Assembly (NCBI RefSeq): GCF_050003625.1
Contig: NC_134397.1
Location: 274,902,070-274,966,069, forward strand
Source of the DNA: Haematobia irritans
Lineage: Eukaryota > Arthropoda > Insecta > Diptera > Muscidae
Direction: 5' to 3'
DNA: 64,000 bases
A program made the position numbers and the translations under genes. Below, piece by piece: positions 10,618 through 22,916 of this stretch. Numbering within the stretch: the stretch's first letter is position 1; each line of letters opens with the position of its first letter. Under the pieces are notes generated by a model. That model was not told the DNA's origin and made no database searches. It was given only the letters and a program-made list of their open reading frames with translations.

Positions 10618-10927
10618 ATCTGTAGAGCAGAATATACGATGTACATTTTGAATATAAACACGCAATGTGTTTTTTTTTATAAAAATAAACAAAATTGTGT
10701 AATCTTATCAATGTTGTTGCGATAAATAATCGAAATCTAATTGCATTTCTATATGAAAGTTAGTGTTGTTCAATTTCAGGGAATCTTATTTCATATAAGT
10801 TCCTAAAACCAAACAGATAAGCTAATGAACTTCACTTTTATTCACTTGCAAATTCAGGTGACATTTTCAGATAATTAATATCCTCTTAATTGTGGGGCAC
10901 AAAGGGTATAAGACGACGTCCTGTCTT

Positions 10928-11527
10928 CACACATTTTTTTCTGATTCAATAACGAAATTAATGTTTTTATTGAAATGTTTTCAATCACAAAAATCACAGT
11001 ATCAATCACAGTTTAAATTGGGCATACAAAATATTTGATTAAAAATTAATGGATTGGGTTCGATTAAAAATGAAATTGATTAAAAATTTAATATAATTTT
11101 GATAGTATCAATTAGTTGTTTAATTGATTCTATCAAAAAATTAATTTATGGTGATTGGAAAACTCAATTAATTATTAAGTTAAACTTTTAATTAAATGAG
11201 TTAAACAATAAATAGTTTAAAAAACGCACACTTTTTCACTTATTTTCTTAACTAAATGTGAGGTTGTAGTTTTAAAAATTACTGTATCAATTAATTTTTT
11301 CATTAAACTATTGCAATAAATATTTACAATCACTTTCTTAATAAACTTTTTGTTTTAATTTTGATAAAAAAAAAATTATATCAATTAATTTTTTAATTAA
11401 ACATTTTAAAAATACATTCATTGACTTAATTGAGTTAATTTTCGTAGTTTATTAAAAAGTTAATTGTATAAATTGTTTTTTATTGAAAAAGTTTTCAGTT
11501 TTAATTGAAAATATATTCTTTTCTGGG
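10928..11527. mobile_element. CACACAAAAAA-type MITE rich in TTAATTGA
   Basis: Starts CACACATTTTTTTCTGATTC, the inverse of the right end of the 56567-56851 copy. It contains the family hallmark ATTAATTTTTTAATTGATAC runs and ends near TTTTCTGGGT. Non-coding. Confidence 0.6.
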
Positions 11528-11639
11528 TTGTCTACATTTTTCGTCCTAGCGTATTAGTTGCAAATATATAGAATTTCAGGCGTGCAAGAAAATCCAATGA
11601 AACAATGACTTTTATATGATTTGAAATTGAAATTCTATA

Positions 11640-11860
11640 AAATTTTACCCCCATCCAACAAAAGTGAACCCACAATGAAAGAAAATGTAGGTTTATTTTA
11701 CAAAAGTTTAACAAAATAGTTTTTTAATTGCAACATGTTACAAATAAGTTAATACTTTTTGTCAAATTGAAAAAAAAAGTTATTTAAAATGTAAAACTAA
11801 TAATTTTTTCTGTCTGTACTGTACAAAATAATCTACATTAGCATACTTTATTATTTTTAC
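11640..11860 (+). mobile_element. Fragment of the GTGAACCCACC MITE family
   Basis: AAAAGTGAACCCACAATG, GAAAATGTAGGTTTATTTTA and TAATTGCAACATGTTACAAATAAGTT match the left part of the complete copy at 55986-56511. The right half is absent. Confidence 0.6.
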
Positions 11861-12043
11861 GTAATTTGCCTATTTTAATTTATTTTATATATTAAAAATT
11901 GCAGTTACTTATACAATTTACTAATATAAATCTATCACAAGTTATACATATTAACATTAAATAAAAATATTTGGCATCATCTTGTTGAAAACTATTGTTA
12001 ATACAATACAATTAATTAGGGCTAAATTAGCTAAATACAGTGG

Positions 12044-14420
12044 TTAACCATATTCGTAAGATAGCAAACTTCGAACAATATTATCGAAAATGATTTCTCG
12101 TACTCCCAGACCACAAATGAAATCAAAATGGTTCCATCGTTTATGGGGCAATTTGTAGACAGCATAAATACTACGGAGACGACGAATTAATTTCCAAATA
12201 TCTTCAACTGATACAATATAATCATTTTCAGCATAATATATTGTCGTTGGCACATTGACATTCTCCAAACAGTATTCGGGTGGCTCCAGCTGATGATAAC
12301 GCAGATAATTTTGTTCTGGACCATAATCGTATTGGCGAAATTTCTTGGACATGTAACCTTGGAAATAGTGCATCATTTGTTTGAAAGAACCACCAACGGG
12401 AAAGTTTGCCATAATATCTGGTAGTAGGGTCTGTGAAAAAATTGCAATTATTAGTATCGAATTAAATATGATTGGACAAAGATGTAAAAATGCATTATTT
12501 ATATTGACCAATATTTGCCACTATATCGGACCGTAATGGCTTACTGGATTATACCGGTATCTAACAAGGTGACATACCTTCACAGAAAAAAATCACTTGT
12601 CAAACTGATGCTAAAATTAACTTATATTTATTGCAAAAAAAATATTTTTAGTTAATTTTTAAATTTTTATAAGTAACTTTCCCCAGTCCAACGAATTTTC
12701 CTTTTTTCCAAGTATGTCTCAAAAATTTTATGAACTATAAATGCCAGTAAAATTTCAATGGCATACCAATAAGTTCAATCCTAACACAAGCAGAAGTACA
12801 CTTCTCAAAAATAGTAAGAATGAACTACAGTTACGCACCGACTTTCGATATTTTTGAATCATGGAATTTCCATGAGTCAGGAAAATGTTTGTGTGTTACG
12901 AATATTATTTTTGGACGGGCAAAATGTTTGTCGCAAAAATATTGTTTTCTCACCAAACATAAACATGATTGCCAGTCAGATACTTTGATTTCATCATAAA
13001 ATACTCTAACCATTTAAAAAATCTTTGTGAATATCAAAGCTTCTTACTTACCTTATTCAATAGCTGAGTATCATATCCCGCTGCTGGCCACAAACGACTG
13101 ACACACACCAATGGCCTCTCATTTTCCAAACAAGCCATAGACAGTAATTTCTTGACATATTTATTTGTGGAGACCATCTCAACTCCTTCCAAGACTTTCG
13201 AAACATAATTTCTAGTCCCCAATAGGGGACCTACTACCTTTGCCAATCGACTTTTGGTATTGCTTACATATGCCACTGGCGCTAGTAAGGTAGCTGTCTT
13301 AAAGGCCTGATTATATTGTGGCAGCATTGAATTTAACACCAAGAACACAGTACCAGCTTGTGAAATTCCAATAAAGTGCATTCTTCTTTCGCCGGTATAG
13401 GCTCGTATAAAATCCACCATGGCGGTCATATCATAGATGCTCATCTCATGCCACGAAAAGTTCCAAAACTCTGGTTCGCTGGCGTTGTGAAAGATATTAT
13501 GTCGCGAGTAAATATTACCACGATTATTTCCCAGCCAAACATCATACCCATGTCGGGAGAGTAAATAGGGTAATGAATTCTCAGGGCCATTGAGTAGCCA
13601 AGCATCGGAGGAGGCATAGATACCGGCTAACATAAAAACCACCGGCCTTCTTATCACATGACGACTGCCATTGGGAAACTCTTGTAGGATGGGTATACGA
13701 TGTAGGGTCAGAATATAACCATCTTTGGTCTGTACTTTATGATGTTCCACGGGAAAACCATCGTGACGGATACGACGCACCTGCAAAGAGATGGACATTT
13801 GTTTATATTCGGAATAAATAAACTTGACCCAAATTTAGGAAAACAAATGTGTGCTGATACACAACGATGTCGGTAACGGCGTTCAGCTGTAAACCTCTGA
13901 GGCATACGTGAGTCAGTCCGTCATACAGTCAATCCAGTCAGCCAGCCAGCCAACAAGACGTCATGAGTTTTATCACCGGTGACCGTGAATTAGTCCCAAA
14001 TGCTATTTATTTGCATAAAGCAACTCATGTCGAGATTTCAACGTGAGTCACGTACGCGGCCACATTTAAATTTTACGAGAACGACATTTTGAGGTGATTC
14101 CTTTGCACTCTCAATGACAACATAAACCTACATTCAAGTCGCACATGCGCAAACCGCAAAGCATGATCGTAGCATTAATGTGACCGGCCCATCTGACGAA
14201 AGGCAAATAGCAAACAAATCCAAGAAGAGGGTTTTATTTAATCGCTGTAATCTTTAAATGCTAACTGAAGATGTTTGTTTGGCTTTTTTCTAATCTCTAA
14301 ATAGGAAATTGGAATTACATCAAGATATAATTGAATAAATGGATGGCATAGTCGTCTACCTATAACCACAATAGATATAAGGGTGATTGCAAACAAAGTT
14401 TCGTAAAGTGTAGGTTTCAT
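12044..14420 (-). CDS. Divergent acid-lipase paralogue, lipase 3
   Basis: Minus-strand lipase of the same family, convergent with lipase 2. Two exons are well supported: 13780-13052 (VRRIRHDGFPVEHH to TQLLNK) and 12430-12044 (TLLPDIMANF to the stop). They are joined in phase 0 across a 621-bp GT-AG intron. A first exon is predicted at 14420-14319 (MKPTLYETLFAITLISIVVIG signal peptide, donor GTAATT, phase 0), giving a 538-bp intron and 405 aa in total, matching its neighbours. The triad is kept: Ser174, Asp347 (YYAENDYIV) and His378 (WNHFDF). Two motifs are changed. The oxyanion-loop HG is AG (Ala86 in FMLAGIYAS), and the elbow is GISQA instead of GHSQG. It is either an active enzyme with altered chemistry or a drifting paralogue. 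Exon 1 is inference. Confidence 0.82.
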
Positions 14421-14584
14421 AAGTCTTTGGAACAATGTTTGCCACTTTGTGTGTGTGTGACAAACCACAAATATTGTATTACAAAGAAGATGGCAATCCT
14501 ATTTCCTATTAAATTCCAAGTGTTATCAGTTTTAGTAATATTTTAAAATTTCGTAAAGTAGGGATCACTAAAAAAATGTATATA

Positions 14585-14732
14585 CAGTGAAACCTCTCAA
14601 ACATGGACACTCTGAAAATCGGACACCTCCCAAATGTGGACAATTGTCGGGAGACGTTAACTGGACACCTCCCAAATGTGGATAAAATTTAGGCGACCGT
14701 GGGTGTTCATCTTTCAGAGGTTTCAATGCCTG
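14585..14732. mobile_element. Short pogo/Tigger-like MITE
   Basis: 148 bp between TA duplications (14583-14584, 14733-14734). The ends are CAGTGAAACCTCTCAAAC and the inverse CTTTCAGAGGTTTCAATGCCTG (4-nt insertion near the tip). The internal motif GGACACCTCCCAAATGTGGA is present twice. CAGTGAAACCTCT ends with GGACACC subterminal motifs are typical of pogo-group elements. Confidence 0.7.
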
Positions 14733-14914
14733 TAAAATATACTCACTAAAAGTAATACATTTATTTTATTTATAGTGTTCACAAAAACTTTCCAAACTCG
14801 GAATTCATAAATTGTATTGAAAGAGTTCATAATTTAAAACAAGTATATACGGCCGTAAGTTCGGCCAGGCCGAAGCTTATGTACCCTCCACCATGGATTG
14901 CGTAGAAACTTCTA

Positions 14915-15486
14915 CACCCTCAAAAAAAATCGCTTCTTTAACATATGTTCCAAACATATTTTGCAGGAAGCACATATATTATTGCATACTGCCGAAACAT
15001 TAATATGTTTGTTTTATGTGAACATATTATATGTTTGGAAGCATTTTGAGCCAAAAATATTATATGCTTGGAAGAATTTTTCCCAAACACGATTGTGCTC
15101 ATTCCCTAACATACTCGTAATTTTCACTTCCACGAAATTTTATAGTTATTGGCACCTTTTTCTGTAATACAAATAATGTTGAAGAAATTATTCACTTTTA
15201 TAAATTTTTAAAATTTTACCTTTCGCCTGCACGGAGAATCGAACCGAGGACCATACAGTTTATAAGCCAACACACTATCCACTGGGCTACGTAGCTGTTA
15301 TAGTCACCAGTAGATAATTATCGTTTTAAGTTACATTTATATAGCATAGTTTGCAGCGCCCACGAGCCCATGCAAACATAACATTATTTAACAGAAACAT
15401 ACATTTGTTTGCCACGTGGATCAGTGGTTAGCATGTCTGCCTTGCATGCAAAGGGTCGTGGGTTCAACCCCTGCTCCGACCGAACA

Positions 15487-15519
<33 letters not shown>

Positions 15520-16720
15520 CATTTATATTTATACTATATTAATTTTTTTTAAATGAAACTTCGAAATGTGCGTTATTAAAGATTTATAGTCAGTAACAGT
15601 GCTTGATATAAACGAAATTGACTGATTTTTGGATAAAATATTATTTTTTATTGCAAAAATAACAATCTTGTAATAAAAAACTGTTTTTGTACAAAACTTT
15701 AAAATTTGGAAGGACTTCAAAAACTAACAAAAGAAGAACGTGGAGTCGAGTATAAACATACATACATAATTTTATAATATAAACATAAATTTATTTAGGA
15801 GTGAACAGTTTTTTACTAGCATTTAACACCATCGCTCTAAAATGCCTTTTATTTTTCTTTAATAATTCATTTTAAAGAAAATAAACGTTTTAAATTGTTT
15901 TAGCTGTAAAACTCGAACTTAATGCCCGCTTTTATATTTGATGGTGTCCGTCAACTCCTCGTGGACTACTTTTTAATAAAGAGGAACTAAAGTTTGTTTT
16001 TTTACATTTTACTGTGTAATTTTTCACTATTTCCTCCTTATTTCATTTTACTGTCCCAACTCTAAAAAGAGTATAGTGCCCTTTCGTTATTTTTATGAAG
16101 ACCCCTGATTTCTTTTAACGAACCAAGAAAAAAATTGTGCCCATAATGCCAAAATGATAAACCCAACGCACGTCCACACATACATAAAATGCTGCTCTCA
16201 AGGCGAAAACATATGCTGTTTGTTTTTCAAATGTCTATTCTCTTGGTTCCTAATGTCTATTCTCTTTATTCAAATTAAATAATATTTAGACTTAAACATA
16301 TCAAATTTTTGGCCTTATCATAAAACAGTTTTCCGAAACAACATACAATCGGTTTCACAGAAATTGTTCTCTTTTGACTCTTTTGCTGTGTTATATTGAT
16401 ATCTTTCGTCAACTCTCCCGGTTTCCATCTCTATTTCTCTCTATACTCTCTCTGTCGCTTTGAATAAAATATCACAACATATGTATGTTTAGTCGAAATT
16501 TGTAAATTTATATATGTTTGTATTCACACATATGATTTTTATGAAACATTCATGCCACAAACATAATATATTCTAACATATTAACATAGATGTCCCAAAC
16601 ATTTAGTGTTAGTTTAGGAACATTACATGTTTGCACTTAAATATATTGTGTTTAAAAATTGTGCCCGAAACACATTTTGTTTATATCGGAACATATGAAA
16701 AACATATTTTTCTAACAGTG
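14915..16720 (-). mobile_element. B-family element, copy 2, complete with TA duplication
   Basis: 1,806 bp inserted in A1 at CTTCTA, with TA on both sides (14913-14914, 16721-16722). The ends are CACCCTCAAAAAAAATCGCT and TTTTTCTAACAGTG. On the minus strand it runs parallel to copy 1 (1-1379), with the two tRNA-like modules at 15225-15295 and 15411-15481. The GTTTCACAGAAATTGTTCTC...GATATCTTTCGTCAACTCTC block at 16348-16425 also occurs just past copy 1 (1380-1450). No long open frame. Confidence 0.8.
15225..15481. other. Divergent tRNA-like modules, B copy 2
   Basis: Minus strand of 15225-15295: A box TAGCCCAGTGGATAGTG, B box GGTTCGATTCTC. Plus strand of 15411-15481: A box GTGGATCAGTGGTTAGCATG, B box GGGTTCAACCCC. 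The spacer keeps the GGGCTCGTGGGCGCTGCAAA / TATGCTATATAAATGTAACT block of copy 1 (inverse orientation). A T run of about 25 follows the plus-strand module at 15486, a possible Pol III terminator. Confidence 0.6.
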
Positions 16721-16849
16721 TACTGAAGCCGATGGCAAGGTATCTTAAAACTTCCTAACACCGTAATATATACCACATAGTCCATACGTGGTATATATTA
16801 AACTAAAAAAGACCGATTAAATACGTATATAATTAACTTTAAAGTTTCT

Positions 16850-17095
16850 GTAGAAATAAAATTTTGACAAAATAAAATTTTGACAACATTTTCTATAGAA
16901 GTAAAATTTTGACAAAATTTTCTATAGAAATAAAATTTGAAAAAATTTTCTATAGAAATAAAATTTTATCAAAATTTTCTATAGAAATAAAATTTTGACA
17001 AAATTTTCTATAGAAATAAAATTTTGACAAAATTTTCTATAGAAATAACATTTTGACAATGTTTTCTATAAAAATAAAATTTTGGTAGATTATTT
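16850..17095 (+). repeat. ~29-bp tandem array TTTCTATAGAAATAAAATTT
   Basis: About eight imperfect units of TTTCTATAGAAATAAAATTT plus TGACAAAAT. A similar array occurs inside A2 at about 24530-24770, so the array travels with this repeat superfamily. Confidence 0.85.
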
Positions 17096-18207
17096 TTGGC
17101 TCGAGTGGCAACCATGATTATGAACCGATATGGACCAATTTTTGTGTGATTGGGGATCGGCTTTATATAACTATATACCGATATAGACCAATTTTGGCAT
17201 GGTTATTAGCGGCCTTATACTAACACCACGTTGCAAATTTCAAACGGATCGGATGAATTTTGCTCCTCCAAGATGATCCGGAGATCAAATCTGGGGAACG
17301 GTTTATATGGGGGCTATATATAATTATGGACCGATATGGACCAATTCTTGAGTGTTTATTAGAGACCACATTCTAACACCATGTTCCAAATTTCAACCGG
17401 ATCGGGTGAATTTTGCTCTTCCAAGAGGCTCCGGAGGACAAATCTGGGGATCGATTTATATGGGGGCTATATATAATTATGGACCGATATAGACCAATTC
17501 TTGCATGGTTGTTAGAGACCATATACTAACACCACGTACCAAATTTCAACCGGATCGGATGAATTTTGCTCCTCTAAGAGGCTCCGGAGGTCAAATCTGG
17601 GGATCGGCTTATATGGGGGCTATATATAATTATGGATCGATGTGGAACAATTTTTGCATGGTCATTAGAGAACATATATCAACACCATGTACCAAATTTC
17701 AGCCGGATCGGATGGAATTTGCTTCTCTTAGAGCAATCGCAAGCCAAATTTGGGGGGTCCGTTTATATGGGGGCTATACGTAAAAGTGGACCGATATGGA
17801 CCAATTTTTGCATGGTTGTTAGAGACCATATACTAACACCATGTACCAAATTTCAGCCGGGTCGGATGAAATTTGCTTCTCTTAGAGCAATCGCAAGCCA
17901 AATTTGGGGGTCCATTTATATGGGGCTATACGTAAAAGTGGACCGATATGGCCCATTTGCAGTACCATCCGACCTACATCAATAACAACTACTTGTGCCA
18001 AGTTTCAAGTCGATCGATTGTTTCGTTCGGAAGTTAGCGTGATTTCAACAGACGGACGGACGGACGGACATGCACAGATCGACTCAGAATTTCACCACGA
18101 CCCAGAATATATATACTTTATGGGGTCTTAGAGCAATATTCCGATGTGTTACAAACGGAATGACAAAGTCAATATACCCCCATCCTATGGTGGATGGTAT
18201 AAAAAAA

Positions 18208-18660
18208 TACTGGTATGGAATGACTATGAATGAACATTATATTATTGAAAATTTTTATATTATAAATGAATTATACATATTTTTCGATGCTGAAAAAATA
18301 TGTACTTATATATTATATACTTATGAGAGTAACAATATGTTGTGGTTCTCTTACGTTAAGAGCCACTATTTTTGGCTATAATATGTAAAGTTTCATGAAT
18401 TGTATGAAAGATTTACACAAAAATATATTACCTAAACGTACATATATTTTATGGAAGAGTCCATAAATTTTTCAAAAATTTTCCAATTTATATACAAATT
18501 CATATTTTATTTTTTTATGTGTACCCCAATAAAAATATGATACATATTCAGAAAACGTAATCCGAAGAAAATTGAGCCCGCAAAGTGATCACCACAGTTT
18601 GCTTAAATAGATGTCACGGCTCTAATATTCATGCACTGCTACAAAGACCAGTCGTAGTCA
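18208..18660. other. No recognisable feature
   Basis: AT-rich sequence without a supported gene or a repeat that I could match elsewhere in the window. Confidence 0.4.
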
Positions 18661-18679
18661 AATATATATTGGAAATTTA

Positions 18680-18800
18680 ATTGGATCAACTAATTATTTA
18701 ATTGACTGTGCCGATTGATTTCATAATTTCTGTGCTTGAGCCAATTTCAATTAAAAATTAATTTTGTTATTAATAGCAAAAAAATATTTTTTCAGTGTAA
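18680..18800. mobile_element. Fragment of TTAATTGA-rich MITE
   Basis: AATTTAATTGGATCAACTAA, TCAATTAAAAATTAATTTTG and terminal TTTTTTCAGTG resemble the family at 56567-56851 and 48096-48754. Short and eroded. Confidence 0.45.
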
Positions 18801-21800
18801 TCATTTTATTATGTTTGCCTAGTAATATTTATATTGTTTTCGAATTGGCTTTTACAAATATAACTGTTTGCTAAAAAAATTGGCTACTGTCCCCGGCCTA
18901 TTGATTTATTAGTTTTTTTTTTTTTTTTTAACTCATTGACAATTTCAATAAAGCCATTTAGATTTTTTTCAGTGGATTATTATAAAACAAAAACTACTGC
19001 CTTATGGGAGTGCCATCATCAATTCCTTTTAGTTGTTTACTACCAATTGTATCCACCCCACATGACAAATGTCTCACTGTAAAAACCTGATCATGTCATG
19101 TCCAGTCATGTTCGGTCTGACACCAGAAGAGGGAACACGAAAACCTTGAAATAAAAACGACTGGCGTCTGCCAATTTTTTTTGTTTTTGCCAGACTTTTG
19201 TCAGACCTGGTGGAATGACAGCCATTAGGCCCAAGAAAAATCAAATTAAAAACATATTCTCCTTTGTTATTACTTGTCTTTCTGTCTGTTTGCTTCGTGT
19301 CCGTCTGTCCTTATGTATGTACATATATGCAAATGCTAGTACGTGTCATAATGTTCCACCGTGTTGAATACTAGTGTAAATTGTGTATGCTTCACACTTG
19401 TTTTTAAAATTTTCATAACAATAAATCAGATTAAGGACTGCCCCATTAGAACGATATGTTTTAGGTTATAGAAATAAGCAGGTTTTTGGCGTGGAAACCG
19501 AACATAGTATCCACCTTTATGAATAAGAGGGATACCAAACCGATATTTATTAAAAATTAAAGTATTACCCAATAATGAATGCCATTATTTCACTATTGCT
19601 ATTTGGGCATTTAATTAGATTGTTTAACAAAAATTTGTAACTATATACAAAATGTTTATGATATTTCAGAAAAATAACATAATTTTTTTTTTTTTCTTTA
19701 CGAAAGGAAGAAGAAAATACCATTAACATTTTTACGAACGATAGTAAAAAAATCGGCTTCGAACTGGCCCTAATACCTATTTCAACGCACAATAGCTTTT
19801 AAAAGAATATAAAGAATTATGTATTTCAAAATTGTCGCTGTGTATTGATGCAACCTATAATTATATACTGCAAGTATTACTTGCATGGGTAGTGCTTTAA
19901 GATTTTTATGCGTCTTTTAAGTATTAAACCGAATTCAGATATGGGTTAAGATTTACGCATGCGCACATTAAAACTTTGAGGTAATCATACATCTGGGCTT
20001 GTCTGTTTGGGACATTGCAAAGATACATTTTATGAATTGCATTCGGATAGAAATCAACCAAACCGAATTGTTTCACAACTGACACAGAGACAACGGGCAG
20101 CTGAATGAACTCATGGCTCATGGCTCAAACATCGACATATGGAATTCAAAAATGCTAACGGTTAGAAGTTCAATAGAGGCTGACAATAATGAGGATAATT
20201 TAGAAACATACCGCATCTGTTATGATGATCTCACGATTTTGCCGTATTGGGACAAATGCCGAACTCAAACTGCAGCTGCCCACAACAAGAAGGAACACTA
20301 GCATCAGTAAATAGAAAATAGAATGTGCCAATAGATCCATCCGGCAGAGTAATGACATTTTTCTCAGGAACTGTGGGACTACCCTCCTTGTAGTCATCCA
20401 CTTTTAGTTTTGGTGATTGTGGGGGAGGTTTTTAATTGAAATGTGGAACTATTTCAGCATTTGATCTGTTCTTTTGAAGATTAAATTTTATAAAATTTTC
20501 ATTTCACTTTCATATTCGAAATTATTTTTCACAAACTGTTCTTTTTGAAATTAAAATTTTTACATTGAGTTTTAATATTTTAATTTTGCAATTTTTTTCT
20601 AATTCGCGCACATTTGAATGACATACGAATTTAAAATTTGTATTGTTTGCATCCCGATTCAATTCGAATTTCAATTCAATATAATAACGATTATGAAACA
20701 ATACGTGGCCAATGGTGACTGGGTTAATCACTGGTGTAGTTTCACCATTGTTGGTTGCATCGTTGACCAAAGAAGGAAATCGAGAAAAATAAACACCGTA
20801 TCGAAAAGGTAACCGGTTGCCTTAAATAAACGTAACTTCTTCCATGATAATGAGGATGGAACCATCGACAGACGTTGGTGGTTATGGATAACCACCTTTT
20901 GAACTTTTTCTTTTATTTTTTTGCAGAAGACAAAAACGAAAAAAAAGTAACTACGCTCATATGTTAGTGGATCGATGTATTCCTTAGGGGAATACTGGGT
21001 TTATTACAAGTGCACCTTCACTTAAACTTTTTTCTTGTGTTTTTTTAGGTTTTGGGTGACCGTTTCGAATGCATTACATTGCCCGATAACCTATAGGCTG
21101 TTCCCTCAATAGGTTGTCACGTAACTTATAGCGGTGTTCTGCGCGCGGTACATTGACAAAGGAATGAATCTTTTTATGGCTAATTCCCGTTGCTGTTGTT
21201 AAGACAAAATTATGGAGGAGGAGACCATAGTGTGTGATGATCGAGAGTCTTTAAACGACTGGGCCTGGGCTTAGTATGAAAAGTGAAATAAACGCCACTA
21301 CAGCCTTATTTTGCAGTTTAAGTTTTCTGCTGTTGCCGCTACTTAGTTTCTTCTTCTTAGTTAAATTTTGCTCATTGTGATAGCTTTTTATCATTGCTAC
21401 CCACCGCCACTGCTACAAGGGCTTACTTGCCATAGTGGAGTATTTTACAAGTTTACGTACATTGGGGCCTTAACAGTTATATAAACCAAATGTCTTTGGA
21501 TAAGTCTTACTTGACAAGTTTAAGTTCCAAAGCAAATCAATATATTATTGAAAACTAATAAGGGTTCCAATGATTGTAATGTGTACCTAAGTAGAATTTC
21601 AGCATTGCTTTATAAAAAAAAAAATTGGAAATGTTGAAATTGCTTTCAAATGATGAGAGAAAATTAATGGCAAGAATTTCTTAAATTATTCATGCGGATC
21701 TTTGCATATTTTCTCATATCGAGACAAATATTGATAACAATGAAAAAAATTTTACATTTATCTGACAACCCGGGGATGATGAATAGCATTCTTGAAATTG

Positions 21801-22630
21801 TAGTGAATTACTCGTAACTTCTCAGTTCAGTAAAGACCATACATTTATTGTAGTACTTCTACACTAATTATGAAGTAATTCATAAATTTCTCATCTCAGT
21901 CACACTCAGAAAATTGAACGGTGTAACTACAAGTAAATTCCATAATATTCAGTAGTTCAAAATTTTACTCACAGTTAGTTAAATTTAACTATTGATGAAT
22001 AAAATTAACTCGGTGGAAGTAAATTGCGGCCATTACCAGCGAAATGGTTAAGAACTGCCAATGAGTTCGTAAATTGACTGAAGCAAATATAATAATAAGG
22101 AATACGTATTTTCTCGAACGTATGAAGAAGTTTCTTAGCGTTACTGAACTTTTACTGTGTAATATTACGAAGTCTAGTTGGACACGAAATTTCCATTTTT
22201 AGTATAAATAAACTAACGATGAATGTCAATTCTAACTACCGTTAAGAAAAAAGGTTTTGGACTAGCGTTAATATTTTAATTTATGACCTTGTAAAAGGTA
22301 CCAAATGTATCGCGGGGGTACTGCGCTGCTTTCTATACTCAAATGTAAAAAAGGTAAAAATTGTCTTCTTAATCAATCCTGACCTGTACATTCTACCAAA
22401 TTTTGTACTCTGAAAGGACTTTTGCAATTCCTCTCATTTACTACTTTAACTAAGAGTAAAGTAAAGGAACACAAATATTATATGTTCGATAATTTCAAAT
22501 ACAGTTGGTAACGGATATAAGGAAGCCAGAGAAACCGCAATTTTGTTTCTTATATGCGCTTTTTTTAGGAAATTGTTGTTTACAAAACAACAGTTTATTC
22601 TAAATTCTATTGTAGACAGATAATATTTAT
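18801..22630. other. Mostly unique intergenic DNA without supported genes
   Basis: I found no credible coding region, RNA gene or repeated element across this 3.8-kb stretch; open frames are short and lack codon structure. It carries one GCATGCGCA motif (19955-19969) and a few GC-richer patches (19000-19330, 20100-20300, 21040-21420) that could be regulatory. Confidence 0.4.
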
Positions 22631-22916
22631 TTAAAAAGAAGTAAGTAAAGTAGAAAGTCGGGCGGGGCCGACTATATCATACCCTAAAACACCATTACAG
22701 AATTAGTAATCATAAGCATTTGTGGGGTAACATATAGTTCTGGGAGATAAACCGCAGTTGCATATTTAAGAAAATTAAGGGGTACATGTCTATGGGTGCT
22801 TTGTATCAATCTGACTATAGCTCATAGTCAATGTTGGCAGGGAAAATGTTCGGTTTACCCTACAAGGACAAAAAAAGTTCCCTACTTTCCCATACATTCC
22901 CAAACAATTTTCCCTA

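Larger units (their letters stand above)
14836..18207 (+). mobile_element. A1-family element, copy 1, interrupted by B
   Basis: The left end ACGGCCGTAAGTTCGGCCAG ... TACCCTCCACCATGG and the right end CCTATGGTGGATGGTATAAAA form short inverted termini. Left arm 14836-14914, then the B insertion 14915-16720, then the rest. It contains a ~29-bp array (TTTCTATAGAAATAAAATTT, 16850-17090) and five ~154-bp tandem units (about 17150-17940; GGGATCGGTTTATATGGGGG phase points at 17289, 17443, 17597, 17750 and 17903). The 3' arm has GACGGACGGACGGACATG and TTTATGGGGTCTTAGAGCAA. No convincing coding capacity. Confidence 0.8.

Noticed and set aside
10249..10692. 147-codon minus-strand frame opposite lipase 2
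   Set aside because: Antisense shadow of the lipase 2 coding exon.
17505..18131. Frames of 75-117 codons through the A1 tandem units
   Set aside because: They follow the repeat, change frame between units because the period is not a multiple of 3, and resemble no protein.
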